DNA of 64,000 bases from Phalacrocorax aristotelis (Eukaryota; Chordata; Aves; Suliformes; Phalacrocoracidae). Every line of letters begins with the position of its first letter. Within the stretch, counting starts at the first letter, position 1. Positions 24,901-39,900 of the stretch are shown in pieces. The stretch covers positions 48,224,266-48,288,265 of the forward strand of contig NC_134279.1 in NCBI RefSeq assembly GCF_949628215.1, in the 5' to 3' direction. The translations under genes were made by a program, and so were the position numbers. The notes beneath the pieces are model-generated. The model saw only the letters and a list, made by a program, of their open reading frames with translations, ran no database searches and was not told where the DNA came from.

Positions 24901-27900
24901 TTTTTAATGTCTTCGTGTCAGTGTTTGGGGATAATATGGCAATTAAAAATTGTGGACTGTTGTGATGATGTTTTATTGTTTTGTGTAGCAACATGACCTG
25001 TAAAAAGCATACTTGGTGTGCAAAAGTAGTAGAATTATTTCTCCCTCTACCAGAGCAAAAGCTTGCAGTAATATATGCCTAAAGCCAATATCAGCTCATG
25101 TGAAACTTAAAAGTACATTATAGTTTGATAGTCTGTACCTAAACTTCTCATCTTGCTAATTACAGGTAGCTCATTGAATCCAAACACGTGAAAATTTGTG
25201 CATATATGTCTTCTTAAATCCTTTTGAAAAAGAGATTTTCCTTTAAAAGACCTCTTTCTCTCCCTGTTCTGTTGCTATATAAGCAGCTAAGTTTCTTCAG
25301 AAATGCTGCACTACTGCAAGAGGGAAGAGACAATTGCTATATTGTAATTTGTGCTAAAATAAAGTAGGATTGAGAACCCCGAAACAGGGATAGGAATTAT
25401 CACTTAGATTTGCAAGTAGTATCCTGGAGCAATGGTGCAGAGCAAGAATGTAGAGGACAAATTTGCTGTTTGTGAGCAGTGAGGTGGATTTTGAGGGGAA
25501 ACTCTTTTAAACCTCCAGGATTCACACTACCATGAAATTCAAATTTCATTATTATCAGTTAACTTTTTATTCACTGTAGTTTTATTACTCTCCTATGTAA
25601 AAAGATTCTAGTTAATTGGAAAACACACCTAACGTCCTGTAACCCAAGTGGCAAATTGTGGAGTGTGAGCAGTGAGCCATTAATACGATCTGCAGAAATG
25701 GCTAACAACCAACTCAAGCTAGAAAGCTTTCATAAAAAGGGTTTGTGAGGCACTGTGAAGAGAGTTGTATAAATCAGTTCTGCTTTGCAAACTGCTTGTG
25801 ACTGAGAAAGGTACTAGAAATCATTTTATGACCTTTCAGCTGTGATTTTTCTCTCCTTGTGTTCAAAACAATATATATAGTACCTTTATTTGAGATTTGC
25901 CTCTTTTTTTTTAAAAAAAGAAATTTTAGCATACTCTGCTCCTGTTGCTCAATGGAGTGTTAGGGTTGTCTGCCACTACAGGGGCAGCTCTGATTATAAA
26001 ATAGCATGATGCAGCCATGTGGCTGTGATATTGCCACATAAGGCAGACAAGCATATTGTGCCATACTAAGGGAGTAGGTGAAACCTTTTTAATTTGGGTC
26101 AGTTTAGAGAGAAGGTCATGGGCTGTGCTGGGTTACTTCCTCTCTTTCCTGTTCATTACTTCCACGTTCAGTCCTGTGCACTGTTCTGTACTCAGTGGAA
26201 ACACTAGGCCTTGTGTACTGGTAAATGTCTCTTCAGGTGTGCTTTTTTTCTTTTTTTTCCCCCCTCAAAAATTAATTAGTCACAAAAGAAGTGAGTTGAT
26301 CCTGATCAGCAGAAGAGCCGATGCAGCTGAACTCTACAATCTGAACTTAAAATGGTGACCACAATGTTGCTCTAGCACTTTTTTTCCTTTTAATACCAGC
26401 TTTTGGAGAATACTTTTTAAAAAACAGTGGCTATGGAAGCTATGGTAACTTTAGAGCACAGCTGTTTCTTCACTTAGCAAATATTGATATTTATCTTGTG
26501 AAATTGACTGCTTAGCATAGGTGCATGGGCAGAGTGCTTGATATCAGTAAGAGATTCACAGATGTGTTCTCATACATCTGGGTGTGAAATTATCTTGATC
26601 ATCCTTCAAATTATGCACCTGGATCCTGAGTCATCCTGATGTTTTTAACGTTTTATTATTCTCCCTCTCTCCCCCTCCTTGCTTCCTAGGCTGAAATACC
26701 TCTACTGGTGAGTGAAATTTATCAGAATTTTTTTGTGGAAAGCAGAGAAATACCTGTGGAAAAATCCCTTTATAAAGAAATACAGCAAAGTCTCGTGGGA
26801 AATAAAGGCATTGAAGTATTCTACAGAATTCAGGCAGATGTTTACGAAACTCTAAAGGACAGATATTACCCCTCATTCATTGTCAGTGATTTATATGAGA
26901 GATCAGTCAAGAAGGAAGAAGAAAGAAGTTCTGCTCAGCCAACTTCTGAGGACAAAGATGAAGTGGTGAGTCACATGGACAACTTCTTTCACTGTTACTG
27001 AAGGTGATCTGAAGACAATCCTGAGTAAAGTGTATAGTACCATCGTCTGTCCTTGAGCTTTGGGTTACTTTTTGGTTTTTTCCCCCGACACATTTATAAA
27101 TATCATCACTCTTGTAGTTTCATCAGGTAAACCTGTTACGTTTACAAGCTCTTTGAAACAAAATGGTACAAAGTGACTGACTACTTGAAATCAGTTAAAG
27201 TAGATATTTCTGATTTCCAAGCCTTTTGTATTCCCTTTATTTCATTACGCTCCTTAGTATCAGAGACTGCAAAACATACCTCATGCAAACTGAGCTACTC
27301 TGCTTTTCAGTGAAGGAAATCACACAAACGTCAGTAGGTTTCTGTCTAGATGTTGTCTGTCCCTGTCCCCCATTAATTTCCTAGGTACTAAATAGGTATT
27401 AAAAGTTGCATAACAGAGGACAAAAGGTAATGGAAAATATAATCTCAGTGCTTTTTTAATTACTCTGTTGAATAAAGTAATAGGCTATGGTGGAAGATAA
27501 AACAGATTAAAATAGGACTGGAACTGGAAGTACTAAAACAGAGCATTCAAAATGTCATAAGCAGTAACCCTTCAGCAGCTCTCTTGGGGAAAGTTTTTTC
27601 AGTGGGTTCTCTAAATCGGTCATGTTTGGGCAACTTGTCTTACGTTTATCTAAGAACATTTTGACAAGAGCATCTCCCAGACTAGCGAGCGTCTTTCAGC
27701 CAGGCTGCCACTTCAGATCAGCGTGAATATCTTAATTTTACATGTGAACTTGCTCAGAACACCACGAAGTATAATAGTTTGTGTAGAAGTGCATCTAAAT
27801 GGACAAATAAAAAGCAGAACCCAGAGGTGCTGATCTACATTCTGCCATTTAGAAACAATTTTTCCAGAACCTAAAGCTTTTGTATTTACTGCTTAAATAT

Positions 27901-30900
27901 GACTTTAATTTCTGTAGCTGAGCTATTATAGTCTCTGTAGTCCGCATACCAGCAAATCTGCAGAGGTGAGCACCTACAAGTAAATTACTTCCAATATGAA
28001 CTTTTAGAGCTTGCTGAATTTTTCATTGTTTGTTTTTTCCCTGTATTCTTGATAAAAGATTCAAGACACGTTTCCCCCTTTTCTCACTTGCTCACTCAGC
28101 TATGTGTTGAAGGCGGTAGGTACTTCACAGATTTTCTGTCCTTGTGTTTGCAATCACTGGGGTTTTGAGAAAAGACTCTTACTGATTTTGTCCAGAATTT
28201 TATATAAGTATTAAAAGTTGTGTCTTTGAATCTCTCTATATATTTTATTCAGAGTCTAACAGAGATAATTGTTTTGATAAGAAAACTGACACAACACTTT
28301 AGGACTAGCTGTCCTCTGTCAGATAACATTTTCTATAGCTGCAGAAAAGTTAGATTTTTGACATCAGCATCATCTGTCCTTCCTCTGAGTCCTTGGATAT
28401 ATATGTGCCAGATTTGAAGGCTGTGTCTGCTGTGAAACCTTGAAGACCTAATATATTGCCAAGTTTGTTTATATGGTTAAAGCTTTTTCTTTTTTGCATT
28501 TTTAACAACAAATTAAGTATGAAGTTGTATATATGGTTAGAGCATCTCTTGAATAGAGCAGTCCTAATTGCTCAGTGCCATGCTTCAGGGTCTCTGAGGT
28601 GACAATAAATTATAAGGAATTCTTCTTTCTGAAGCTTCCAGTGGGCTTTCATATGTTGGTGAAAATGCACTACTGGCTAAAAGGTTTGGGGATTTTTTTT
28701 CCTCTCCCCATGTACAGGGAATCATAGCTGAGAAATCTGGTGTTTCTGGATGGATCCATATTGTTAGCAAATACTAATTGTTTTCATCCTAGTTTGTGTT
28801 TTGGAGGTCTATGTCCTCACTTTCTGGGCCACTGTGGGAGTTACCTATGTTAATTTTCTATAAATTTCACTATTACAGCTGGAGAGGTAAAAAGCCATGT
28901 AGTGTCCTTGTGGAGGGGAGGACAAAGGGCTGAGCCCTGATTAAACATGAGAAAATCAAATCAGAAGTTAGGAATCAGGACAAGGCCAGATTCAGCTGGT
29001 TCTGCGCGTGGAATAGGCTCTTTCTTCTTCCTTCCAACCCATCATTGCTTTTTGCTCCTTGGACAAACCTTCAAGAGCTCATGAGTAGACATAAAAATAC
29101 AGAAGAAAGCAGTGCCTGCATTCACAACTTTGATGAAAGATGGTCTGGTGGTTGCATCGGTGCTGCGTGTGTCAGATTGCTAAAATAAGCCGAAAGTCTG
29201 CGTTCTGCAGCGCTTCACAAAGGAAGTCATTATCAGATAAGCAATCAGGGGAAAATAGCACAATCCTTTATGACCTAAGCTTTGAGTCTGGTTATTTGAG
29301 AATTCAAATATAGGTAGCTTGTTATCTTGTAATTCTAGCATTTTTGTGGTAAAACCTAGTGATTTAGCAGTGTTGTTTGCTCTAAGTGTCTGAAATTGTT
29401 AATGACGGAGAAATTATGTAGCTTACATCTGGGAGCAGAGCCTTACTGATTTGTAATTAATTGCAACCCTTTGATTACTAGAATCAAAATTCATACGAAA
29501 AGTCTTTTAATTCTTCAACGTTGAAAATAGCGGTTTTGATTCTTTTCGACCTCTGTGCTTCCCAACGAATATAAGTTTTTATTTTACGGCTCTGTTCAAC
29601 AGCATTTTGAATAACAGCCAGTGTTGTTGTTGTTATTTGTATTATTGTAGTGCCGGGAGATGACAACAAGCTTCCATGAGCTGAGCTCTGTACACATGCT
29701 TGGAGGCAGTCTTTGACCTGAGGAGTTTAGAGGCTATGCAGAATAGACAGAAGAAAGGACGGGGCATAGAGCTAATGTTATTTACTCAGCCACAGAGCAG
29801 GCAAATGCAGAGCTGGAAAGGGCATGGATTTTTTTAGCCCAGAACTCCTGACTTCTGCATTATGTTACTCTCCCTTATGAGAATCACACTAAGGAGATTA
29901 ATTATTGTTGCTACTGTGTCTCTTCTCAGGCTTTTTTTACTAAGATGTAAAATACTGCAGAATTTGCTGTAGGATTGTCTCCTGTGAAACTCACAGAACT
30001 TAGAAGGAAATCTCATACTCTACTATTAGCTCTTTCTTAATTATATAAAGATACAGTGTACTTAGTGGGAATATCATTAAATAACACAGAACTCTCGTTC
30101 AGGATATCAGATTCATAGCTTCCCACAGATAAATTAAGATATATTCCGCCACAAGCAGACCTCAAAGATCTTTGAACATGGCAACAGTAACATCACAGTG
30201 CTGTGCTTGCTGGATCTCAAGGTCTTCACGCCTATTGGGGGAAGGACAGGAAGAAAGAGGAGGCTGAGACAAATGCCAAAAGGTGTTAAAGAGAATTTCA
30301 CTGAAGGGTGTGAAGTTCTCTATTTTTTTGCATGCCTGTAGTACACAGGATGGAAAAGCTTTTGGTTTGTCTGAATGAATATAAGAAAATTATATATGAG
30401 TTTAGGGTAATGCATATGTGCTTTTAACAAATTTTTATTAACACTTCTAAAAACAGTAAAATCTGTTTATGAAAAGAAGAGACTTGGTTTAGTTTTTTCT
30501 ACAGGTTGATAAATCTGTTTTGTGAACATTTTTGGGAGGCAGGACTGTTTGTTTAAACTATGGGGGTTTTTTTGGTTTTGTTGGTGTGTCCTGCCCCGCC
30601 CCATATCGTTAACTTTCAGCTCAGAGCTAAATATTTGCTTTTCTATCTGACTTGGAATATTGATCATGACTACTAAGCTGTTGTTGCTTTTAAAATAAAT
30701 TTGGATTCTTCCTCTCATTTACATTAAAGCCTTTAGCTTGGAGGTCATTTTACACAGTTGGCAAGAAGTGCCAAAGAGCTGTAGTTATAAATGGTAATGA
30801 GGCTTTGTCTGGTTTTTGGTTTTTTGTTTGTTTAGTTGTTTTTTGGGTTTGTTTGGTTTGGTTTGGGGGTGGGAAGGAGCATTTTTGGAGTCTTTTTTAC

Positions 30901-33900
30901 CAGACTTATGTTTCATGTGGGTTCCAACCAGGAATATCTGTTTAGAATCCGTTATACCTACATTTTTGTCTATATCAAGAATAAGCATTCTTACACATAA
31001 AATGCTTATGGAGTAAACAATAACTGTCTCCTTTTTCATATTAATAATGCATTTACTCCCATTCTCTATTCTTAGAGCCAAGGCTGTGAAGAAGCTACTG
31101 AAGAATGCAGCACAGGAATTAATGAACAGGCCAGTTATGCTGTAAATAAACTTCGCCAGCTAAATGACAAGCTTGAGTATAAGAAACAGGCTCTAAATTC
31201 CATATGTAATTCACCAAAACCTGACAAAAAGGTAAGTGTCTTTAGACCATTAGCATCTTCGGTCTTTTTTATGTTATGTATGTTTTTGTGTAATATCCTG
31301 TTGTTTCGGGCTCTTTTTGGACTGGTCAGATTGCTATTTCAATCAGCCTGTTACAGAAAGTGAAAACACAGCTTAGTTTCGATTGTTTATTTTTTCAATT
31401 TTTTTTTTAAAGCTAATGTTACTAAAATTGCAAATATGATTTATATTGCTTCGTTTGTCATAGAATAATGACCTCCATCCCAAGTGGTCTTGCTGCTTTG
31501 TCGGTGGCATATAGTGTTTCTTCCTTACATCTCTACCCACCTATATCTGTATAACACTTTATGGCAGCTGGTTTCATGTCCCTGCCGCATCTGCAGCACT
31601 GCAGCGAGGGATGTGCTAGTTAACTTCTGCTCCCTCTGCTGGCTTTGAAATAGCACCGCAAAATTTCATAATCTACAGCTGTGACTGGCTTGCTCAAATA
31701 AAATGGGGAAAAAAAACCCTCCAAACCTATAAAAGTGACTGATTTCCTTTTTAAGGAGCTAGGAGAAATCTGCAGGGCATGCTTTCATTAGACTAAAAAT
31801 TCTGGGGATGTAATTCTTTGGCTCTCTGTGCGTGGATTTAAAAAGAAAATAAATAAACAACCCTCTTTTCCTTTGCAAAGTGCAACAGTTAAGCAATCCA
31901 AGAACACGTTCAGGCAGAAGCAAGTGATTTGCATTTGGCTTAGGCCAGCTCATTTGCATTGCTACTGAGGAAAATATTACAGGACTGCTGTTCAGAGGCA
32001 GCTGGGCCGAGCTTTTTAGGTGTAATGAGATTGGCTGCAAACGGTAGACAAGTGGGTGAGACAAGTAGCCAAGGCATCTTCCTAAAATGGCTTTCTGCTA
32101 TGGACGGCCAAAGTGTACCCGGGCATTAGTCATTGCTTGGGACCTGGGTTCTTCGCACGTTTGTTCCTTCAGTCAGGGCGAGTGCTACGATGCTGGTCTG
32201 AGTAGAAGTTGACACCCTGCTCATTCTCTGCTGCCACAGCTCTGGGGATAGTTACCTCTAAGAGAAGAATGTGGACAGGAGTGTCTGAGGCCACCCTGGC
32301 TAGCTTCATTCCCTCTGCCCCTTCCTCATCCCCCTTCTGCCAGAGGTTACTGCAGACAACTGGAAATGTGTCCACCCCAGCAGCTGTTCTGGGGTGTGCT
32401 GCTTACAGCTGCTCCGCTGTGTGTGTTCGGAGTGGTAAGAGCACAGATGTGTCCCTTTCTTTTTTTTTCGTTTTTCTTAATACCTGTATTATTGTAGTAC
32501 CATTTACCTGTGGAGCTTTTAAATGGACAGTTAGGGTTGACAGTGTATGAGCACCTTGTCCCAGGGACTTTATTATTTTCTCCTCTGGACATGGCAGGTA
32601 AAAATTTGCTTCTTGGTTATACGAAGTAAAAAACATCTCTGAATTCCAGTTTTGTGCCTTATGAAGGGGAATATCATACACATTTTGCATTACATTTTTT
32701 AACCTCAAGCTGTTCCTGGGTTGTTCGTTTTCTCCTTTTGAAACGCCTTTTCTGTGAGACCCATACAAAACATGTATGTACATCTTTAGGTGGCTTCTAG
32801 CACCGTGCAACTCAGATGCCAGTCAGTCAAGGAAGAAAACTGCTCATTTGAGTTGTGGATGGAATGCTGCTAGTTTTAAAAGAAAATGCTCTGTATGGAG
32901 AAGTCTTACTTCAGTTCTTTCTGTGGAATATAAAGAGTAGCAACGATGACGTGAAAAGATGGCAAGCAGTCTCAGGCAGCGTCTCTGATGTACACGGCCT
33001 GCTGCTGTAGAAGGTAGCTTGATCTTTGGAGGTCTGTGACTGTGGTGCCACCTTCAGTGTGTGTCTCATGACCGAAGCTCAGCGGCTGTCTCCCTTGGGT
33101 CTGTGAGTGCAGTCTCATGACATCCTGTGCAACCACAGTAAATGTGCAGGGACCACATTCTTTCTAGGGTTCAAACTTGTCCTCCTCAGTAGCAAAGCAA
33201 AACCTTGAACCTTCCCAACCCAGAGCACTTTCTAGTGCTTGGTGCTTGCTAAGCCTCATTTTGAAACAAAACTGAGTGACACAATTATTGGAAGTAAATG
33301 GGACTTTACTGAACAGAAAAATCTGTCCGCCTCTGACAGGAATTATGTGGAAGCTGGAGGGGTTTTATGTTAACTTCTTCAGATCTTTCATACTTTCAGG
33401 TGGACCTGTACCAGGATTGAACATAAAGCTCTCTTTGAGAAATTGTAAGAGATGCTCTTGTAACCAACAAGGTTTTAAGTTAAACATTTGTACCACGGGC
33501 AAAAAGCTTTAGAAGTGCAAAACAAGTACTAAACAAAAGTGTGTGTGCTTGTGTATGTGTGAGTTAGGCCGTACCATTTATTTCTGTAGCATTACAGTTG
33601 TAATTTTTTTTCTTTGATATGGAAGTACTATATAACTAAACCTTTTTATATTGTTGCGTTCACGTGGATGTACCACTTGTATGTTCCCTTTGCATTCTTG
33701 AGAAACAATAGCTATATTCTTTCTATACCTCAGCTCCTGGGGAGGCGAGGATTGTACCCCTTTTAAAGTAGTGGGATTTTCCCTGTATTTTTTTCTCCTA
33801 AAACAGTCTTTGTCTTTGAAAATATATACATATTTGAAACAGAATAATAAAATGGATCCAGCATTGTTATGAAGTCTCAGTATTTGTTTTATAAGCATAG

Positions 33901-36900
33901 CAGCTACTTACTTATGATTAAACCTATAAATTCTTGCGTATTTATCAATTGTTCCTGGATGCCACTTATAGGAATCTGGGTAAGGGGACTGCAGAGCAAT
34001 CTGTATGTCAATAGTACATAAAATACAGAGTTATTCTGAAGGTTAGGTATATACTAGAAGGTTGTTATATAGCTGTCATGTAGATAATATTCCACATTTT
34101 ACATGAGACAAGAATTCTGAAAAAGAATTACTGTAGCTCTGTAGAATGTACCACTTGTGATGCAAGTCGTACAACTAAGGCTCTTAAATTTGGCTGTGGT
34201 ATATTATATTTAAAAAAAAAATGTCAGCTTCTTTCACTGTGTTTCTAATGTCACATCTTAAGTATACTTCCACCTTTGCTTATCGTACTGTCTCCTGGCA
34301 GTATGTATGGTTACGTATTTTTTGCTGATGCGATGAGAGACACTATTTCTCCTTTATGAGTTTGTGATGGTGAGCTGTGTCTTTATGAGAACATCTTTTT
34401 AAATGTGTGCTTTCCACAATAATAAGTTCTTCCCTTTCCAAAACTAAAATGAATTAAGTTGTAACTTCCTGAGTGATTGTTAACATAGAAATTCTAGAAA
34501 TGAAATTATTCCCAGGTTCTTTGGTCACATGATGTGTATCTGAAAACAGTAAGGAGGGTGTCTTCAGTAATGCGTATTTCAATAATTGCAGTTTCAAGTT
34601 TGTATAAAACATGTGATGTGTAATACGTGTATAGTGTATAATCTTATCTAAAGTGCCTTTTATGTTGACAGTGTGACAGTAGCATGTCCTTCTAACTTCT
34701 TTTATATTAGTATTGGGGTTGACTTTAAGGTGACTGTGTATTCTATAAGTTTATATGAGGCATCATAGATTCTCTCATGATTTGTTTTGTTTCCCTCATG
34801 ATGTGAATTGTTCTTTCTCACCCTGCTTTTGTACCTTTTCTCCTTTCTGAATAGTGTCCCTAAAGACACAACTAACTGTGTTGCACAAGATTTTTCTTAC
34901 CAATTGTAATCAATAAACTTTCCCCTGCAGATTGTTTCTAAGCTAAAAGATGAAATTTCTCTGATGGAGAGAGAGCACAGTGACCTTCAGCTGCACATTG
35001 CAAGAACGGACTGGTGGTGTGAGAATCTTGGCATGTGGAAAGCCTTCATTGTCTCAGGCGAGGTATGTTTGGGGGGAGCAGTTTATGGCTTTTTATCTTC
35101 TGGGTCAGTTCAAACTTGCATGAAAAGAATAAAAACCTGTGTATACTTATATCTTTGTGTACACTGTGTATACTTCGTATTTGCTTGGTCGGGGGGAGGA
35201 AACCCTAACCTCTTCTGAACTCCTCCTGTTTCCCCAGTGACTACTACGATGCGTATACAAAATTTCTAGTTCTCAGACTCTGTTGTAATGGAGTTAGAAA
35301 AATACCTATGTGTACACGAACTGGTTTTGGCACTGGGTAAAGTAATTTGCTATCTTAGGGGCATTGTTTTTCATGAGAACTGTCTCTAGTTATATTATCG
35401 TGCTGTCACACTCGGGTGCAGTAGTGTCTCTGTTATGTCTCAAAGATGCAGTACCTACACTTTTTGTGTTTTGTTTTATTATATTTAATGGCAGTACAGT
35501 TTCAAGGGACTATAAAACCCAGAAAGTGCGTGCTTTAGATCTGTAAGTTAAAGGAGAAGTTAGTCTCTTTTTTTTCCCAGTCTTGTTCTGCTCTTCCATT
35601 TGGGTTTAGGCAGACAATTGTTGAATGAATATGAAAAAAATTGTAATGGAAACAAAAAGTATTACCATCTCATAGCTTTCTGTTAACACTTGCCATGAAA
35701 GGAACTTAGCAAACACTTGTTATGTAGTAACTGTAGGCTCACACCATACATAAGCAATCATCTTGGCAGTATCACTCAAAGAATTAAAGATTAATTGGAT
35801 CTCCACTGGCTTGCCTTCCTGTGCTATTAAGAAAATGTTCCTTAAATAAGCGTAAGTAGTTTCCTTCAGGTATTTTTTTCTTGGAAGAAAAAAATGTGCT
35901 GCTGAGTTTATTTGGTTGTGTTTTGAGCTCTAGCAAACTATTGATAGGTCGTTGAACTCATTGTCTGTAAAAGAAGATATAAATCCAACGTCTTAAAAAC
36001 TTCAGGTGCCATTTTAAAAAACAGATTGTCAATGTGTAAATGTCTGGGTTTATTTTTGTTTTAATGCTGTTCGCCGGTGACACGGCTGAGAACAGTGAGG
36101 CTCTTAAGTTGTCTTTAAAAGTTCTCTGTAGATTTTGAAGTCTGGTTTTAAAAAAAAACAGAAATACTGTGTGCAGCAGAACTGCAGAACAGCAGCTTTC
36201 TGGTAAGGGGCACCATAGAGAACTGCCAAACATCTCCCTTCTTATGAGAAGGTGGTTCGGCTAAATAAGAGGGTTGGGAGAGGCTTCTAATTACTTGCTG
36301 CCTTAACTATAACTCATGAGCAGTAATGGATTAGATAATTAAATGTAGGATTGCATTAATTGCGCTGTTTGCAGCTTTGTGCTTCAAAGGGTAGGCTGGA
36401 GAAAACGTTAATGTTGTAGTTATCCACGTTAATTAATTGCTCGGGAATGTTCTGGCTGCAGCTGATGATTTCGAGGGGTGTGGATATCTGCAAAATACAC
36501 AGTTGCTAATTCTAGCATATAGCTCTGATTTCAGAGAGAGAAAAACCTGGTGGCTCCATGTTTTTTGCAAAAAAAGCTTAGTAAAAGTAAATTTTGCTAT
36601 AGAATTTGTACTAATGCAGTTAATAGATAATGCATAAAAAACTAGAATTACTTAAGACTTGAGAGAAACTTTGTGTCCAAACTGTTGTTTGTACTCTCTT
36701 AGCTTGAATCTTTCAGTCTTTATAGTTTTGAGTCCTATAAATGCACTAGCTGTGTGTGTGAAATATATATGTTTAAAAAAAACAGTATAAAGGATATAAC
36801 CTACAGGTCTCTTTTGGTAACTGATATTTCTGATAAAACCATCTTTGGAGAGTCAGTGTTTTGTCTGGTTGGCAGATGTTGAAAAAATGACAGTGGGGAC

Positions 36901-39900
36901 ATGCAGAAGGAGGGGCTCCCATGATAACTCATCTAATTCTGAGTCACTTCCCCATGACAGGTATATTCCCCCCATACCAGCAGCTATAAAACTTAAAGCT
37001 ACGTAACCTGACCTGCTCTACTTTAATGGGTTTGGCCTTGTATTGTTCCTTATTGTAGCAGATGGTCTGCTTCCTCTGTCCAAAGAAAGAAGAATGTTTT
37101 GGAGCATAACATCTTTTTACAAATATATTGCTTTCATAAGGAATGGAGTTTGTAGATTTGAATAAGGTGAAAAAATAGCTTGTCCTATGTATTTAAATTT
37201 CTTGAAATTTAGGATGTTTATGCTCAGTGGAAGTTAAGTAAATTAGCTTCCTGTGAACTGAGAACAGCGGTGTGCCTGATATGCCTCCTGCATGGTCTTT
37301 CTAAGTTGAATAGGGACTTCTTTTTCTTAATAACAGTCTGGTTAGCCCCTATTTCACTGCTGCACAGCTTGGGTGGGCTGTTCCAGAGAGCTGCTCTGAC
37401 TGAAGGAGGTTTCTGGTGAGTCATTCAGTTCTTCATTGGCTTAATGACTGGGCTAATTTTTGTTAATGTGTAATCATTCCTAACGGATGTCTGGACCAGC
37501 CCTTAGTGTTTCTAACAGGTGATTTAAGAGCTTTCCTTGGCAGCTTGTTACTCTACTGAACTATTGCAGTTTTTGCTAATGTTAAGTTTACATTTTACCT
37601 ACTGCAGCTAGTAGCTGTAGCTTGTCCTGAGAAGTATTTAATATTTGTTCCTCACTTGTTTTTGCAAAATATCATTGCATGTTCCTTACTGTTACCACAC
37701 CACACACCCTAGTAAGAGGTGCTCGCCTCTGGCGCGTGCCTTGTAGGTTTTATTAATGGGTGTAGGTGTGTCAACACCCTCATATCTCTCTCTATCCACT
37801 TTAGGATTTGTGCCTTACGGGGAGAAGGTACAAAAACAAATGCACAAGTACTTAAGCTGGTCAAAAATTTTGCTTTCTTAAGAAGATCCTGAAGGCTTTC
37901 AGATATTTATATGAGGGCATTTGGAGGGAGTTGTAATGTGTCTCCATCTAGTAATTAGAAATTAAATGATTTTGCACGTGGATCCTAACTTGAAAACAGG
38001 AGTACTTAGTCCTCCCATTTTGAGAATGTGCTTCCAGAGGGATGACTCTCTTGACAGTTACTGTTCAGGTGACCCTACACCCATGCAAATCCCTGCCCTG
38101 GGGACAAATGTGTAATGGAGGATGATATGCATGATTCAGATCAGCATTTTCAGCACTGATTTCCCAGTTTTCCAAAGCAGCTGCCAGGAAGTGTTTGTGA
38201 GTCACCTACAAACAACAATCCGATCTAGCTCAGGGGTAGACAGGGCAGGGACTGTTGCAGGAGATCCCAGTCCCTCTGTGCCGGGTCCCTCTGACCTACA
38301 TTTTGGAGGCTACTCAGGCATCTCTTTCTGTGGTAGTCTGGCAGGAGAAAGGCAGTTCCCCCAATAGCTGTGCTGGGAACCAAGCACGCTTTCAGACATC
38401 CAGGCTGGTGCTTTGTATTCTGTCTGGGTGCTGCTGCAGCTTTTTTTTACAGAGAGATGTGAAACCTAGGCCTCAGATAGCTTTTCCAGTGGTCCATGTC
38501 CAGTTTTAGGGAGGAGTGCATTGTAGGGAATGTTCTCCATGTACAGCTCTGAACAGCTGTAAAATATGAAGATACGTTTTAGCTGTGTGTCATTTACAAT
38601 GGTGATGTAGCCGCTTGTCAAATGATCAGTCACTAGCTTTAAGTGTTGTCAGGCCTTTACAGGCTTCTCAGAAAACGTGTCAATTATATGAATTGTAAAG
38701 ATTATTCTTATTCTAATTGGATTGGTTAAGTATTCTTTTAAAAAAAGGCCCCAAAAGCTTAAAAATCATTACTTTTCTCAAAAAGATTGTGTGAGAGAGG
38801 TATTTTATAGTTACTTTTCTGTTATTTGCATGTATATTAAAACAGGCATTTGAGAGTTTGGCTTGGCCAAAAAAAACCCCTATGTATTTTATGCATTTCT
38901 TTATTTGCCTTTCCTAATCTATTTAGCTGTCTCCTTCAAATAAGTAAACAAAAATCTCTTACCGTTAGGACATAAGGGTGAAATTCTCGGTGGTTCATCA
39001 AGTTAAATAATATGGCCACACAGCTGCCATTGTCTCAAGAAAAATCACTTAACTTCTCTGCTGTAGTTTTCCCACTTGCACAATGCAGTTAATCGCTCCT
39101 CCTTCCTCTGGCTGTTGTACAGCTTGATTCATTACTACTTTTGTAAAGTTGTGAGCCCCTCAGAAATAAACACTGCATGGATACCATGTGTTCTGTGCGT
39201 GCAGAATAGCTGAAGTGAGTGGAGAAATTGCTCTGAGACAGCACCAGCTGCCACAGAGCCCAGCTGTAGAGCTGCTGTGCCTGGCGTGTGGGTGAGCCTC
39301 GGCACACGCACTGGGAAAGAAGGTTGGGAATAATGGGAGAACAGTCAAGAAAATGCAGGCAAGAGAGATGAAGTATTGGTAAGCAATCAGAAAGCTATGT
39401 GGTATGTGACTTAAAAACTGAAATAATACACACAGCTGTTTGAAGGAGATATGTATGAGGGACATTTGCTCATAGCCAGCAAAGCTGTATGTCAAGTGTA
39501 ATAGTGGCTAGCTGGAGGACTGATTCAGGGCTGATGTAGCATTTTGGGTAAAGTTTAGTCTGTTAAGGGTATTGCTCCATGTGTAGCCTTTAAACTGCAA
39601 GAGAAGCATGGGACAGTGATGATGACTGAATGTGCAAGCCAGTCATCTGGCAGCCCAAATGTTCCACTGTTTGCTCTCAAAGAAGTATATCTTAATCTGA
39701 TCTTTTCTTCCCCGCAAGGTTTTAGAAGAGAATGGAGAACAAGTGCCCTGTTACTCTGTCATGGTGAGTTTACAGGAAGTTGGTGGAGCTGAAACTAAGA
39801 ACTGGACTGTTCCCAGGAAGCTCAGTGAGTTTCAGAACCTACACCGGAAGCTTAGTGAGGTACGAATCTCAGTTAGGGGAGGGAGACGATGCAAATAGCT

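Noticed and set aside
32403..32810. 135-codon minus-strand open frame
   Set aside because: No family resemblance; it is a shadow frame in a GC-richer intron patch.
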